Origin: Alectoria sarmentosa
Lineage: Eukaryota > Ascomycota > Lecanoromycetes > Lecanorales > Parmeliaceae
Assembly: GCA_009733775.1 (NCBI GenBank)
Contig: WOGZ01000279.1
Coordinates: forward strand, 1-44,013
Length of the DNA: 44,013 bases
Direction: 5' to 3'
Position 1 is the first letter of the stretch, and every line of letters starts with the position of its first letter. The notes under the pieces were generated by a model. The model saw only the letters and a program-made list of their open reading frames with translations. It searched no databases and had not been told where the DNA came from. A program made the position numbers and the translations under genes. Shown here in pieces: positions 22,820 through 34,723 of this stretch.

Positions 22820-24403
22820 GCCAATACGACGCTCCGATTTTGATCCTGGACAGGGGTCTCAGAGGCGTGTCCCGTGAGAAATTAGACCGAGGAATCCTGG
22901 GAAGGGACGGGCGTAGGCCTGGCCCATCCCCGTAATGCATGCCCGAGACCGTTGAGGAAAGGATGCGTGTGATTGCCAGCCCCGCCCGTGTTTTCAGGTT
23001 TGAATCGCCTTGAAATAAGCTTAACTTATTGGGGACCGTACGGATAAGGCTGCTCTGCATGAAGATTCAACCCCCTTTACCCCTCAAACTAGCTAAAGAT
23101 GTCGTGCGTCTTCGCATACAATGCGAGAGAAAGGGATATCGCCTCTGGATCACAAGTACAGCTCATGCCAGAGTCAGCAGGGGCAGCTTATACCTCAAGA
23201 ATACCTCCTGTAACCTCTACGCACTGTCATCCTCATCACTTTCCTACGCGAATACCATTCGTGATTTCAACAAGGTCACCTCCGCATCGACCTTGCAACC
23301 CCTGAGCGTTGTTTCTGCTAGCTTCCAACGCTCCTAGCGCTTACTACTACTTCGAGATGCGTTTCTGCAGGGTCCTTAACACGGGATCAATTCGACCACA
23401 ATTCAGCCCTGCAAGGTCCCATGATTACCAAAAAATCGCTCGGGATGCTATTTGGCTGCTCCTCTCAGCGTGGCTAAACGGAGATGCCAACGAATAGGTT
23501 CGACACGTACCAGCAAACAAGCAAACATGCCTTCACGTAGGGTATAAGTGCTAACTATCTACTGCCAGAGTTGGTTCCTCTGTGCCATTAAAGTGGATGA
23601 CTGACTTTAGAGGAGACGGGGTTTCTTGGCGCGACTTGAGAATGCAGATTTTCAACTCCCTCATTGTCCTTGATCATCCCCATGCAGGACTCTATACACC
23701 GACGGATCGATAACCTTAAAACCTGCATTGTTCCGTGATCGTCGCCAAATCGAGGGGCCATTCCGCAAGATGCCGTAAGGATTCTGATATGCACCAATAG
23801 CAGATCCCTCGAAGCCGTGGCTCCAAGACTTCGGAAAAATCCCCAAGCGCTTGCAAAAGCAAGCTTCGTCTTTGGACTCCGTACACACCCTTGCATTCCT
23901 TGTGACCAAATGCCATGAGCTCAGCCGGAGTGATCGGCAATGAGCTTTACTTCACCAAAAAATGCTCGCGTATTGAAACACTTTTTGCTGGATATAACCG
24001 CTGAGAAGGAATGATAACAAGAAGTGCAAGGGCAGGTAAGAAGACCCTATCGTCGAAAGGACCTCCCCACAAGCGAAATTTGCTAATATTTGCAGCAATT
24101 CACTATACTCCGATCCAACTGTTTACGCCCATCATGACAACTGCCGTACCTACTTTTCTGCGACTTTCAGAAACGCCCGCCTACAAACCCCACCTTCCTT
24201 GTCGAGCCGGCTCTGAATCTGCAGGATTATTGACAGCAACACGGGCAGACTTCCGCACCACTCACAGCTATCGTCTGCGTCCACCATAATTACGTGGACG
24301 AGCACCCTTTCCATCGCAAGGGTCGGACGGGCAGACAAGACTTCTGAGAATACAAATATACCCTCTTCCCTAGTTTTCCACGAGAGCCATCTCAGTACTC
24401 AAA
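22820..24403. other. Intergenic, no confident gene
   Basis: Overlapping open frames on the minus strand around 23588-23940 look partly protein-like in two frames, which suggests old decay, but no start, domain or splice structure supports a gene. The last few hundred bases before 24404 are the promoter side of the next gene. Confidence 0.4.
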
Positions 24404-25808
24404 ATGGAGGTCCAGCCATCAACCGTGGGCGCTGTTCCACCACCTGCGGGTATCACACCTAATTTTGCCAATCCCGACTACGTCTCTGGTGGCATCGTTC
24501 CAATCAGCGCAGTTTTCCTCACGCTCTCCACCCTTTTTTTGGCTCTGAGACTGTACACCAAAACCTGCATCGTACCGCCTTTTCGCGCAGAGGACTGTAA
24601 GCTAGAAAGACGTCGAACTACAGAAAGTCCCTGGCTAAAAATTTCCAGGCACCATTGCCGCTGCTTGGGTTTTCAGCGCTGCATTGACCGGATCTTGCCT
24701 GGGTAAGAGCTACCATACCTATCTCATTGAGCGATTCCCTGACAGGTATGACTAGTGCAGCAGAACAACGGGAATGGGAGGCACTTATGGGACATACCAT
24801 TGGACCTCTTCGTGGTTTATGGAAGGGTAAGACATGGCTGTACATTCTGCTCGCCGCAAATCTACACAACATGCTCACTGGCTACGCAGTGGGCGTCGGC
24901 CACAGTGGTCATCTACGTTCCAGCAACTGCCCTGTCAAAAGTCGCCATCCTTATCCATTACCTACGAATTTACCCCGAGAAGAACTTTCGCATTGCGGTA
25001 TACGCCATGCTCTCAATTACCATCGGCTACATGATAGCAGTCTGCTTGGTCCTAATCTTCCGCTGCCATCCCCTCGCCAAAAATTGGAATCCTACTTTAC
25101 CGGGCCACTGTATCCTCTTGCTCCCCTACATTTGGAACGGCATCCTTAACGTTATGACCGACTTCATGGTCCTGCTTATGCCGGTGCCAAGATTGGTGGC
25201 GTGGAAAGTTCCTTTACGTCGGAAACTGGTCATTGGTGTCATACTTGCTACCGGTTCTTCGTAAGACTTTACCAACTATTCCAGTGCCCAGAATTGTGAT
25301 CTCAACCACATCCCCGTTAGATGGCTAACATTTATGCAACAGGACTTGTATCGTCAGCGCGGTCCGCCTTTACTTCCTCGCGCGAATGCTATACACTAGC
25401 GACCTGAGCCGTGCCATCGTCGTCCCTACCTCCCTTAGCGTTGTCGAAGCCAATCTCTCAGTAATCTGCGGATGTCTTATAGTCGCGCGCCCCTTCCTAA
25501 GAAGACACCTGCCTTTCCTCCTCGGCATCAATTCTGAGCGCGTTGGACAGCCATGGCCTCAAGTTGTCTACGATGAACAGCAATTGGCTGTGCTTAAAAT
25601 TCCCTTCGAGTGCAGACAGAAGACGAGCGCTGGCTTTGGTGATATTAACAGTAGTGCAGGGTGGGTCTGGGCTGGGAGTAGCACGAACAGGAGAGATGGT
25701 ACCGTTATCGTTGATGTAGAACAAAGGGCCGATATGAGTCGGCCTAGGAATTGGCCTCTCCGGAACAATATGTTGCCGCGAAGCGGCAACCAGGGAAACA
25801 TCGTCTAA
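24404..25808 (+). CDS. Pth11-like seven-helix membrane protein (fungal rhodopsin domain)
   Basis: Five exons: 24404-24596, 24649-24702, 24756-24826, 24890-25260 and 25343-25808, giving 384 aa. Introns are 52, 53, 63 and 82 nt, all GT...AG and all in phase. The product has the plan of the fungal integral membrane proteins grouped with PTH11/SAT4: a short outside N-terminus, seven hydrophobic segments, the HLWDIPL motif after helix 2 to 3, LRIYPEKNFR after the next helix, and a C-terminal tail beginning after VARPFLRRH. Such proteins act as putative surface receptors in appressorium formation or nutrient sensing. Intron 3 (24827-24889) is a multiple of three without a stop, so a 405-aa form is also possible. 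The intron 2 acceptor at 24755 is chosen because the nearer one at 24745 shifts the frame. Confidence 0.85.
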
Positions 25809-26080
25809 GAGTGGTTTGGGCTAACGATGGTCTGGAGCGTGCATGACGGGGTCTTGAGATACGAACCCTCACTCGAGCTATCCAAGTGCTGGAAGCTAGC
25901 TTCGAAAAGTATTAAGTATTGGCCTGACATCGTGCAGGAAGTGCTGTGGCGTCGCAATTATGTAAATATTTGATTAGACACCAAAGGCTTGCTTTCATCA
26001 CTTGGCTCATCTCTGCATCTGAAATCGAGAGTCGAGACAGCCGACTCTGAGTGAAAAGGTCGAAATGAACTTCAAATTCT

Positions 26081-26112
26081 CATCTTGGCCACGGTTCATC
26101 TTGGCCACGGTT
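26081..26112. repeat. Perfect 16-bp tandem duplication
   Basis: CATCTTGGCCACGGTT occurs twice without a gap in intergenic DNA. It is probably a slippage product. Confidence 0.8.
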
Positions 26113-26712
26113 TACAAATTTGACCCGTCCGTCTTTTTCATCACATCCAACAATTCGTCAGCTTCTTTTGCCATTGCTCATTTGCCCACTTCCTCGTGAT
26201 GCTGTCGCGACTAGCCACGGCACCTAGGAACCCTTTACACTGCCTGTCCCTCTCATTGTTTCATTTGACGTTATCGGTACTCTGAGCACTGAGAGGAAGG
26301 CAAAATCAGAATATGGGAAGATTGAACTGCAGTCACGAGGATTTTGAAATTGGTCCCTTGCTTACTGCCGTGACCCGTTAACCTCTAACAAGTCTAATAC
26401 CCACCCTAAGCCAGCCGGATGCTACACCCAGAAGATCTGAGCTTGCCCTCCCTTAGCTGCCCCAAAAACGGACAAGTGATTCAGCGCCCCAGGGGATAGG
26501 TAGAGCACAGGCTTACTACGCTCCTAAGCAGGAAATATCCCTGCCCCCTATAGCTTCTCTCGGAGTGATGAAAAGGCTGCTCCTACAATCAGTACCTTAT
26601 ACTTATTTGGTTCTGTATCCTGCGATTGAAGATTCTGTAAATTTGTGTTTAGCGGTACCGAAAGGTGACGTCTGGAAAGTGGTCGCCGTCCTAGGGATAA
26701 TGTCCCTACCTC

Positions 26713-27207
26713 TTATCCCAGAAATGCCAGTAGGGCATCTTGCAACCAAAAGGCAATTACCCCTTGTTGGTCACTTGCTGACGGATGTCGGATGAATCGG
26801 AGCCAATCCTTTGTAATTGCAGTAGCGTGACTATGTACAAGCTGCAACCCTACTACAAGCCCACCGGCAAGGATCTGTAACAAATTAGTGCTCTGTGCGC
26901 TCCCTGTACGTGTGTTCCCTGGCTTTCCTACCACCGTAGACAGGAAATTCTGTGACGAGCCGGGGATTAAGAGAGGCCGGATACTGCAAGAGCTTTTTGC
27001 CGCTAGGACTGGGATTCTGCAATTGAAAGTGGGATCCACTGGACAACTACATCCTTTAAGCATGACGTCTTTGTGACATCGAGAGAGAGAATCCTGGAAG
27101 GGGAAAAGTTTTATGTTGAGGACATAAGGATTTCGTATTGAAAAGTAGGAGCTCTGTATTGCTTGTTGATTGTCGACGCCATTTGTGGGTAGGGTGGACT
27201 CATTCAT
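26713..27207 (-). CDS. Hypothetical protein, weak call
   Basis: The frame is open from 27339, with its first ATG at 27205-27207 (164 aa). It is the longest open frame in a 3.3-kb stretch otherwise without genes. Composition is mixed, with five cysteines in the middle part and a hydrophobic segment near the C-terminus. There is no recognisable domain, no signal peptide, and no clear promoter. It could be chance. Confidence 0.2.
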   Translation of the reverse strand: MNESTLPTNGVDNQQAIQSSYFSIRNPYVLNIKLFPFQDSLSRCHKDVMLKGCSCPVDPTFNCRIPVLAAKSSCSIRPLLIPGSSQNFLSTVVGKPGNTRTGSAQSTNLLQILAGGLVVGLQLVHSHATAITKDWLRFIRHPSASDQQGVIAFWLQDALLAFLG

Positions 27208-29161
27208 GATTGAACGAGGGCCGTCATTCCGCTGAAGATGATGGCGGACGCAATAATGAGTCGGGTCTGTGAGAGGCTGGATCAAATCGCGTGTCCCGAT
27301 TTCTCCTCGTTGATCGCAATTGTAGTTCCCTATCAACAACTAGATGGACTGGATTATGGTGATTACTCTTGTTAATATAGGTGATAGGAGCTGGCATGTG
27401 TGTTCGCGGCAATCAGATATATACATTGTGCATTGCGAAGACACGGAAAAGTGCGCAATGCCATGAGGCGCCAGGCCAATATAGGTCTCATATACCATTC
27501 CAGTGCTCTTTCTGAGGAGAACTGAAGATTCTTAGGTGTCATGGAATCTGCGATCAGGATTTACCGCCTTTCTGTAGTCCAAGTATGTTTCAGTACGCTC
27601 ACGACTTCGCTTCCTACCCCAGCCTCGCTTTTCTTCTTCCGTCGCCCAAGCCTCAATCTCACCACATCATGCACTCTATTAGTCCCCGACTCCGTAAAGT
27701 ACCTTCGAGCCTATCATTGAAATGACAACGACTTACTAAAGGTAATTGAGAGCAGTGAGTCACCCCACTCACATTACTCTTCCCACGTCTCTTGCACCGA
27801 CATCACAGTCACATTCTATGATTATGATCAACGTCTCAGCGACACTATAGTCTGTTTTTTTCTTTGTTTTTCTCTTGATCGCCTCAATGCTGCATCTCAT
27901 GCTATAGTATGCGTTGACAACGGACTATCGCAGTGATCGTCTGTGCTGTCGGCCGTCCTGAGCATGGGAGGTCGAGGACATTCCATCTACAGACAACGCC
28001 TTGCAGGTGTGCAGTATCCCGTGTTTACAGACGGAGAATTGTTCAACAGCTCTCGGACCCAGACAGCCGAACAGAAAGGCGCTTCCTGTTTAAATTGCAA
28101 GACAAGATTTTCCCCTGAGCCCCGGCCGGCAATTATGTTGTTGACCTGAAATGTACGCGTTCAGGGTTCTGTCCCCCACGCATCACGCGGCTCGCAAGCT
28201 TTTCGAAACTTTATAAGCGCTCTTGCGACCCGCCCGCACGAAACTATAACTCGGAACATATATCGTCCCATCAGAACACTCTGCGACAGTAGGTCCAATC
28301 TTCCGGAGGGATGCAATCATTCGTGGAAGAGGATGAGATCTTGTGGCGTTTGGTAAAACACACACCAGACTTGCCTTTTGACAACAGCCTGCTACTCCAC
28401 AACAGAAAGCCCGGAGAGGCCTGCACTCTGAGACAGCTTGAGACAGTGATTACGCTTGTATCATCATTCCAACAGCATGATCGTTCAGATGGAATGCCTC
28501 AAGCCATGACAACCCAAAATCTTGGAGTTCAGGCTTCCGAATAACTATAAGTGATGAGAACGGACGAAGTTCTTGCTCTTCTTTAAACGGTCTCATTGAC
28601 ATTGTCGTATGCTTCGAGCTTCCCAAGCCCTCAATACACGACACAACTGTCTGGGATATACAAGTGCATATTCGCAAAAGATCCGCACATTATGGCCCTT
28701 CAAAGCGGCCTGTTAATTTGCTGTTTCGTCCCACCTATGTCTGACCAGACACTTCATAATCTGTGATGTATCAAGCTTTTTATCCGCTTCAAACGATCTC
28801 CCCAGGGAGCGTTACATGAGTCTTGAAAAAGGCTGGAGGAGCTCGGTGCAACATAACGGTATGTGGGCTCGGCTTCATTGGCTCCTAGAAGAAAATCGAG
28901 ACCCTTCAAGTAGACCAGATAGCGGCCATACACCCGCTATCGATGCATCATTTCGGTTTCATGCCTTCAGGCCTAGCGGACGTCATACAGGGTCTGCCGT
29001 CTCTTCAGGTTCACGTATTTATATCTGCGCAGTCTCCCCAGCTTGTGATCTCCAGACTTCGAAGCAGGCTCACCGCAACGACAAGCTCTCTTATACTGGA
29101 ACTTGATTTTTTCCCATCCTACCAGCCAAAAAATTAGAAAAATTCCAGACAACGTCCAGTC
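27208..29161. other. Mostly unassigned; possible minus-strand exon at 27538-27740
   Basis: Around 27538-27650 the minus strand has codon-like sequence in two frames, preceded by a plausible intron (GTAAGT near 27736, GACTAATAG near 27680). No complete gene could be assembled. Further short open frames at 27943-28149 (plus), 28183-28365 (minus) and 28311-28544 (plus) have no recognised domain. The last 300 bases are the promoter side of the CBM1 gene. Confidence 0.3.
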
Positions 29162-30322
29162 ATGTACTCAATTAGTTGGCTTCTGCTCCTCGTGCGTATG
29201 GAATCCTCGGACGGTGCCCAAGCAGCAGAAGGACGCCTTTCTAGACGTCAAAGCTCTACACTGGTGGCATTATGGGAAGCATGCAACTATCCTAGCCAAG
29301 GTATCAACGGACCGCTATCATGCGTTTCAGGTAGTGAATGTATCTGCAAGGATGACAGTACGTGCAGAAATATAGTCTTTCGCCAATTGCCTTCATGTTT
29401 CTTAGACTTCATCAAAGGATTTGCTGATGATTGAGATAGCATACGCACAATGTCGTGAGCAAGTTGATGATTCCTGGGCTCCTGACTCTTCTTGGCAATG
29501 CCAACAGCCTGGAACCAGTGGTACGGACTCTTCGACTTCGATCACTCCTTCCACCGACAGTACTAGCTCTGGAAGTGGCGCTGGGAATGTCACAGTCAAT
29601 GAGGATGACGCCTCACCGAATACCAATTCAGTTGACAGTGAGACTTCATCTGGTAGCAGCAGTTCACAGGCTGCTACTATAGGTGACTGCACTTCTACCA
29701 GCGCGCCAGCTGGTTGGGACGGTATAGCATCTACTTCGGTATGTTGTATGTCTGCTGTAGCGGCCGCATTGGTGGAGCGATATTAACTACCGAACAGTAC
29801 TACGGCTGGATGGGCAGCGCTTGTGACTGCGGACAAGATTCTTGGGAATGGGCCGGCGGCTCCGGCGTCTACAATGGCGCCGTCAATCAGAAGCTCTTCC
29901 AAGGCAGTATAAGTAGTGGCGGCCAACCGAATTGTGGAAGCGCCTGTGGCGGTTGCTACGAGCTGTCCACCAGCGGCTTCAATGCATACAACGACGGCGT
30001 CGCAAGCGGCTCCACAATCACCCTGCAGATTGTCGATGCGTGCTACTCTGCCGGCGACCATTGGTGTGGGAGCACGAGTGATGATTACAAGGATAGTTCG
30101 TCTTGCTCTGTGCATTTTGACATTCAGACAGGGGCGCCAGGATCTGACGGTCAGGCAGCTGTCGGGTCAGATGGAACAATTTGGAATGGTGAGCGGACTC
30201 CTCATCTCTTTGTCGTTAGTCGAATACTAAATGATGTAGATGGTGGGCAGATCGTCTATTATAGGCAGACCTCTTGTCCGCAAACTCTGAGCTCTAGTTA
30301 TGAATCGAGCTGTACCTGTTGA
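29162..30322 (+). CDS. Secreted CBM1 + GH45/expansin-like protein
   Basis: Four exons: 29162-29357, 29440-29738, 29798-30188 and 30240-30322 (introns 82, 59 and 51 nt), encoding 322 aa. A signal peptide opens the protein, with a dibasic RR at 28-29. Residues 38-71 match a fungal cellulose-binding CBM1: the last three core cysteines, C54, C60 and C70, keep the usual 5- and 9-residue gaps, and this spacing picks the acceptor at 29439. A Ser/Thr/Gly linker follows to about 145. Residues 149-322 look like the double-psi barrel of GH45 and expansin-like proteins, with CGGCYEL (215-221) and HFD (271-273). The first GH45 acidic residue, expected after the YY near 166, appears to be Gly here. It likely binds or loosens plant cell wall. 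This is the best-supported secreted protein in the window. Confidence 0.8.
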
Positions 30323-31324
30323 GAAGGATAGGATTAAGCCATCAAGACTGGTATGGTCCAACATGGCTCTGATCTCGTGGAAGTGCGTGTGGTATGATTT
30401 TGAATACACAACTTTCTCCTTCAATTGCCGGACTTGCATTTTCGCGGTGACCGCTTATTGAACTTTTGAGAACCAAAAGATGTGCATAGTCTGGTGAAGT
30501 GGGCCTCGACAGCAAGACCATACGATGCGGCCGTTGTTTCTTCTTTGAGAGCGCCAAGAGCGCCAGATGCAACCTTCGTACAGAGCCAAGGCGCAAAGTC
30601 CATGGACTAATACTGTACGTCGTCTAACTAGAGAACGAATATTTCTGATCTATGGTGAAATGGATATCCCCAGGAAGCTGGAAGTCTCGGCATGGGGCAC
30701 CTTGTCGGCGGTCGCTTTTGCGGTCATTTGCGAATCTCTCGACAAGATTAGTAATCGGACCAATTTCATTTTCACAGGAACACGATACTGATCTACGAAT
30801 ACTACTTATGTAACTTCAAAATTAACGAACCTGTAATCGGACAAAGTTGAAAGGATTGAAAAGGATGAAAAGATAATGGCATACAAGTTTCTTGGTAATT
30901 ACCGAATGCACCGTGATTCGTGCCGAGATTGGATATGTAAGCAAGGGATTTATCCCTGCTCCCGTGCATGCTCATCAGCAACGTGGCTGCCACGACAAGT
31001 GTTACGAATTACGCATCTACCAATCCTATCATCGCTAAGATCCTCTATCACCTCGCATATCTTCAAGTGTCCCCACCAAAGAAAACGAACTGCATAGGTG
31101 CGCTGTAAGATTGTTAGCCCCTGCAGGCTATGGCCGATCCCTCGTGGCTTTCAAGGATAATGCCGGCAGCCCCCACGCTTCTTGCACCACAGCATTAGCG
31201 AGGTACGAGCTAAGTGTGTGGCACGATTACATGCGCCCGGGGGACAATGGGTGCCGTGCACGGTCCACCTCCACAACCCAATCAATTAAACCAGGAGTAT
31301 TAATTTTCTGCAGAACGCCTTTAA
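30323..31324. other. Intergenic, no gene seen
   Basis: Short open frames on both strands (30227-30596 minus, 30567-31097 plus) overlap in conflicting frames and lack domain-like composition. I see no RNA gene. Confidence 0.5.
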
Positions 31325-31705
31325 AACAGTAAGAAAATCCACCACATGACCACAGCTATTCATATGATGAAATCATCCCTCTGTGGACCTGCATTAAAAA
31401 ACAGTGAGATAATCCCTCGCACGACTAACCCAAACCAATCAAATCCTTTTGCTGTAACGTTTTGCTGTAACAGTCTCGAACACGGGTAAGGCAATCGCTG
31501 ACACGACTCTGACTGCTAAAATAGTCCAATCCTGTCTCTGTGAAACTGCGATAAAATACAGTAAGAAAATCCCTTGTATGACCTGAACTATTGGAGCAGT
31601 CGGACCCGTTTCCTGAAGGATTGCGTGAACCGACTGAAAGAAAATGCCTCACACCACCTTGAACATCAAAGTAGTCGGACTGGGGTTTCGGAGAATCGGG
31701 TCCTA
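31325..31705. repeat. Degenerate 75-78 bp tandem repeat, about 5 units
   Basis: Units begin near 31325, 31401, 31479, 31557 and 31632, each starting with a variant of ACAGTAAGAAAATCCCT and, further in, AGTCGGAC. Identity between units is partial. On the minus strand, an open frame (31425-31772, 115 aa from a non-ATG start to a stop) crosses three units and repeats a 25-residue pattern around TRDFLTVF. The near multiple-of-three period allows an old coding repeat, but a noncoding minisatellite is equally possible. Confidence 0.6.
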
Positions 31706-31772
31706 ATATGGCAAGTATAACATGCATGAGAAAGCGCGTTACATCTTTGCATATTCGGGGATTAATATCCAA

Positions 31773-32253
31773 TCGGAATGATGCATTGTACTATCCTACG
31801 GGAGATCTTCATACGAGGGTATATTTAATAAATACCCCAAGCCGTTTTCTCAACCTACATACATCGTCTTGATGACAACTGGCACTAGTTCGGTCTGAGA
31901 AGGTGTTCATTCATTGAACAGGGGCGTAAGAGTACGAGATTGTCCTAACGATCAGGAAACGAGCCTCGGCACACCCTTGGCATAAGCTACCGCCGTTGCT
32001 TGGATGCCTTGGTTTCGACGCCTAAACAGCACCGCCATGAAGGCATTGCAATGTCAGATCAGTGGCAAAGCAAGTCTCGATTTGAAATCATCTCGCAGTC
32101 TCCAGCCCGGGTAAGATCTCTTGGCCTCTGTATATATGTTCGAATAGTCAGGATGTATCTGGAGAGATCAATATTGCGTGGTATCCCAGCTTTCCCTGCA
32201 CTCAAGAGTCTACCCTTCCTTTTGCCACACACGCAGAGACCCCAAAATCCCAA
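31773..32253. other. Upstream region of the MBL gene
   Basis: No coding frame is seen. The open frame at 32000-32338 overlaps the MBL gene in another frame and is a shadow. A pyrimidine-rich, CA-containing stretch just before 32254 suits a leader. Confidence 0.45.
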
Positions 32254-33123
32254 ATGGCGCTCTCTTCGTTGCGCGCCGACTTTTATAATACTCCTGGAAT
32301 CATTACGATTCCTCCAATACCAGCTCCCGGCAACATAACAACGCTATGGCCTCCCTTCACTGTCACCCTCTTATCCTCCGACAATGAGGCCGTCCTGGTT
32401 GATACTCTGCTCACAAAAGCACAAGCCGGCTCCTTGGCAGACTGGATAGAAGATCTCTTCCCGGACAAGCGCTTGACTTACATCTACGTCACTCACGGAC
32501 ATGGGGATCATTTCTTGGGCCTCTCGACTCTTCTGGACCGCTTTCCAAACGCAACCGCAGTCGCTACCAAAGGTACTCTTGCCCACATGGAAGAGCTACT
32601 CGTGGATGACCAAACGATCCTGAATGAATTCTTTCCAGGACATCAGATCGATTATCCTGCATCCCCACCGGCAAAGGCTCTTCCTTCGGACGATTTGACC
32701 ATTGACCTTGAAGGCCACAAGTTGGTGGCCGTTCCCGCAGGCCACTCTGACACGGACGATAGTTCTTTCCTGTGGGTCCCTGATCTAAAAATGGCGATCG
32801 TGGGCGACATTGTCCAAAACGGCGTCTACTCGTGGCTTGCGGAATCCCTTAATAGCACACTAAGACAGAAATGGATCCAATCCATTGACAAAGTCAAATC
32901 TTTCCACCCAGAGACGGTAGTTGTGGGCCACAAGCAGATTGGGGCGCCTGAGGGAACGTGGACTTTGAGTGCGACACAGGATTATATCAGATTATGGGGC
33001 AGATTGGCAGGTGTGGCGAAAAATGCGACAGATATGTTTCAGAGGATCAAGGCCGCCGAGCCAGATTACTCTGGGACCTTTTCGCTGTGGTGGTCTTGTT
33101 TGCAGCAATTTCCCCCCCAATAG
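32254..33123 (+). CDS. Metallo-beta-lactamase-fold hydrolase
   Basis: A single-exon 289-aa protein with a complete MBL-fold metal site: HGHGDH at residues 81-86, AGHSDTD at 162-168 (third ligand His), VGD at 183-185 and the late VVGHK at 223-227. The fold normally binds two zinc or iron ions and hydrolyses an ester, thioester or lactam bond; the substrate cannot be told. No signal peptide is present, so it is probably cytosolic. The start at 32254 is in a usable context (AAATGGC) and follows a leader-like stretch. It is intact, unlike the genes to its right, and resembles the stand-alone MBL hydrolases found in many fungal metabolic loci. Confidence 0.88.
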   Translation: MALSSLRADFYNTPGIITIPPIPAPGNITTLWPPFTVTLLSSDNEAVLVDTLLTKAQAGSLADWIEDLFPDKRLTYIYVTHGHGDHFLGLSTLLDRFPNATAVATKGTLAHMEELLVDDQTILNEFFPGHQIDYPASPPAKALPSDDLTIDLEGHKLVAVPAGHSDTDDSSFLWVPDLKMAIVGDIVQNGVYSWLAESLNSTLRQKWIQSIDKVKSFHPETVVVGHKQIGAPEGTWTLSATQDYIRLWGRLAGVAKNATDMFQRIKAAEPDYSGTFSLWWSCLQQFPPQ

Positions 33124-33703
33124 CTCTGCTCAAGCTTGAAGCGCATACACTATACGGCGCAATGAGGCGTATGCAATGCTTCAATCGGTGGAGGGTGTGA
33201 TCGTTACGCCTGCAGGTCAGAGCAATACGAATGGCGTTTAGGCGTCTTGTTTCTACTAGTCAGCAATTCTTGTACGATCAATCCTAGTCGTTAACCCCAT
33301 TTAAGATAGCGCTTTTTCGGGGCATATTCTGGAGGATCCAGTGTAAATCCAATCAGAAAGGCAGTTGAGACTCCCGTTTCCAAACCCTGGGGAAGGCAGG
33401 CATCGTGTTTTTGATTCTACTGATTACGTCGATAATTGGTAATCATACCACCTACCGAGGTAGCAAGGTATCTGCCTAGCACGATTAGGTATTGTTCTTG
33501 GCGCGGTCATTTTTGCCCATCGTCGTCAAAAAAGAACATCGGGATGCACTACCGCTGGGACTTCTCGTGATTACCTCGAAGTCTCCTCGCTTAACATATC
33601 TGCAGATGGAGTTGTAAACGACGAGTCTTGTGAAAGCAAAAGGGCGCCTTGCATTTGAGCTGGGATATGGATTGGTAAGCGACGGGTTCTCTAAAAAGGA
33701 GGT

Positions 33704-34021
33704 GTGCTACACTCGATCTCGGTTGACAAGTCACAGGGTTCCTTTGGTCGCCTAAAAGATCCCCTCACCTTACCAAAACTATCCCTCTTCCAATACGCTC
33801 TAGGCCTTGCTGATTATCCCCTGCATCCAGCCCTTGCAGCAACACCGGAAGATGGAAACATTTCTAGGATTTTTCGGGCAATTCGTCACGCTAAATCCAA
33901 ATTCTGGTATTTAATCACTCAGACCCTGGATAATGCCAGTTCGTTCTCGAGAACCAAATCGCTACCCGCGCATGACATGCGTGCTCAGTGCTATGCGTTT
34001 TTCATGCAAGAGCTTAGCTAA
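33704..34021 (+). pseudogene. Coding-like stretch without ATG, unassigned
   Basis: A 105-codon open frame starts only at GTG and runs to TAA at 34019-34021. Its second half (after RIFRAIRHAK) is helical and protein-like. With no start codon or partner exon found, it may be the end of a broken gene. The sequence before it (33200-33700) shows only a short, imperfect direct repeat around GTAAACGACG (33615) and GTAAGCGACG (33675). Confidence 0.25.
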
Positions 34022-34282
34022 CAGTAATAAGGTGAAATGTCCCCTCCTACATCGAACGCTTTGATTACCCTTATGACTATATGAAACCTAGCTCCAAAAT
34101 GGGAATCCCAGCTTACTATTTGGCAGCCAGTGAAATATTTGACCTTTGAGTGTGATCAGGGCGCTTCGTATCCTTGATCTAAGGACATCAAACCCGTCAC
34201 AGGTGACTTTGCGAACAGGATTTTAGCGCAGCGCTTTCGATGCGGGCGTTTTCAGCATTTGCGTCTACCTGACCTTCATGAC

Positions 34283-34471
34283 TCAAAAGACGAGTGCGAG
34301 CATCCGCCTACTGTCAGCAAGCAATAGCTCCGTTAGCTGAACAACGTATGCCTCACCCCCTTTGACGATCTGAATTGCCTCCGGTTTCACTTTGATCTGC
34401 TCCAGCTCCCCCTTGACTTCTCGTCTCGCTTTTCTTTGACCATTGAGCTCCCACAAACCATTTGACCCAAG
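34283..34471 (-). pseudogene. Coding-like exon fragment, unassigned
   Basis: The minus strand is open for about 62 codons without an ATG. The reading is helical and highly charged (KGELEQIKVKPEAIQIVKGG), ending at TGA (34283-34285). No neighbouring exon was found. A helical plus-strand frame at about 34500-34700 overlaps nearby, so one or both are remnants. Confidence 0.25.
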
Positions 34472-34723
34472 CTATCTTGTATCTTGCGTCCTTCTTGAAG
34501 TGAAAGGGTAACCACCCTGGTAGATACGTTCCTCTATCTTCTCCACGGACCTGAGAGCAAGATTCCAAAGATGCTTGAAGATCAAGTATCCCTTTGCCAG
34601 TTTGAATCTACGACTCAGCTCAAGGCTTCAGAACTCAAGCGCCAGAATGTACTGCACAAAGCGCGCGCGGCACATCTACGTCTTTCACCCGGTCGATAGA
34701 AAAGAAAGAAAATCTGACAAGCC

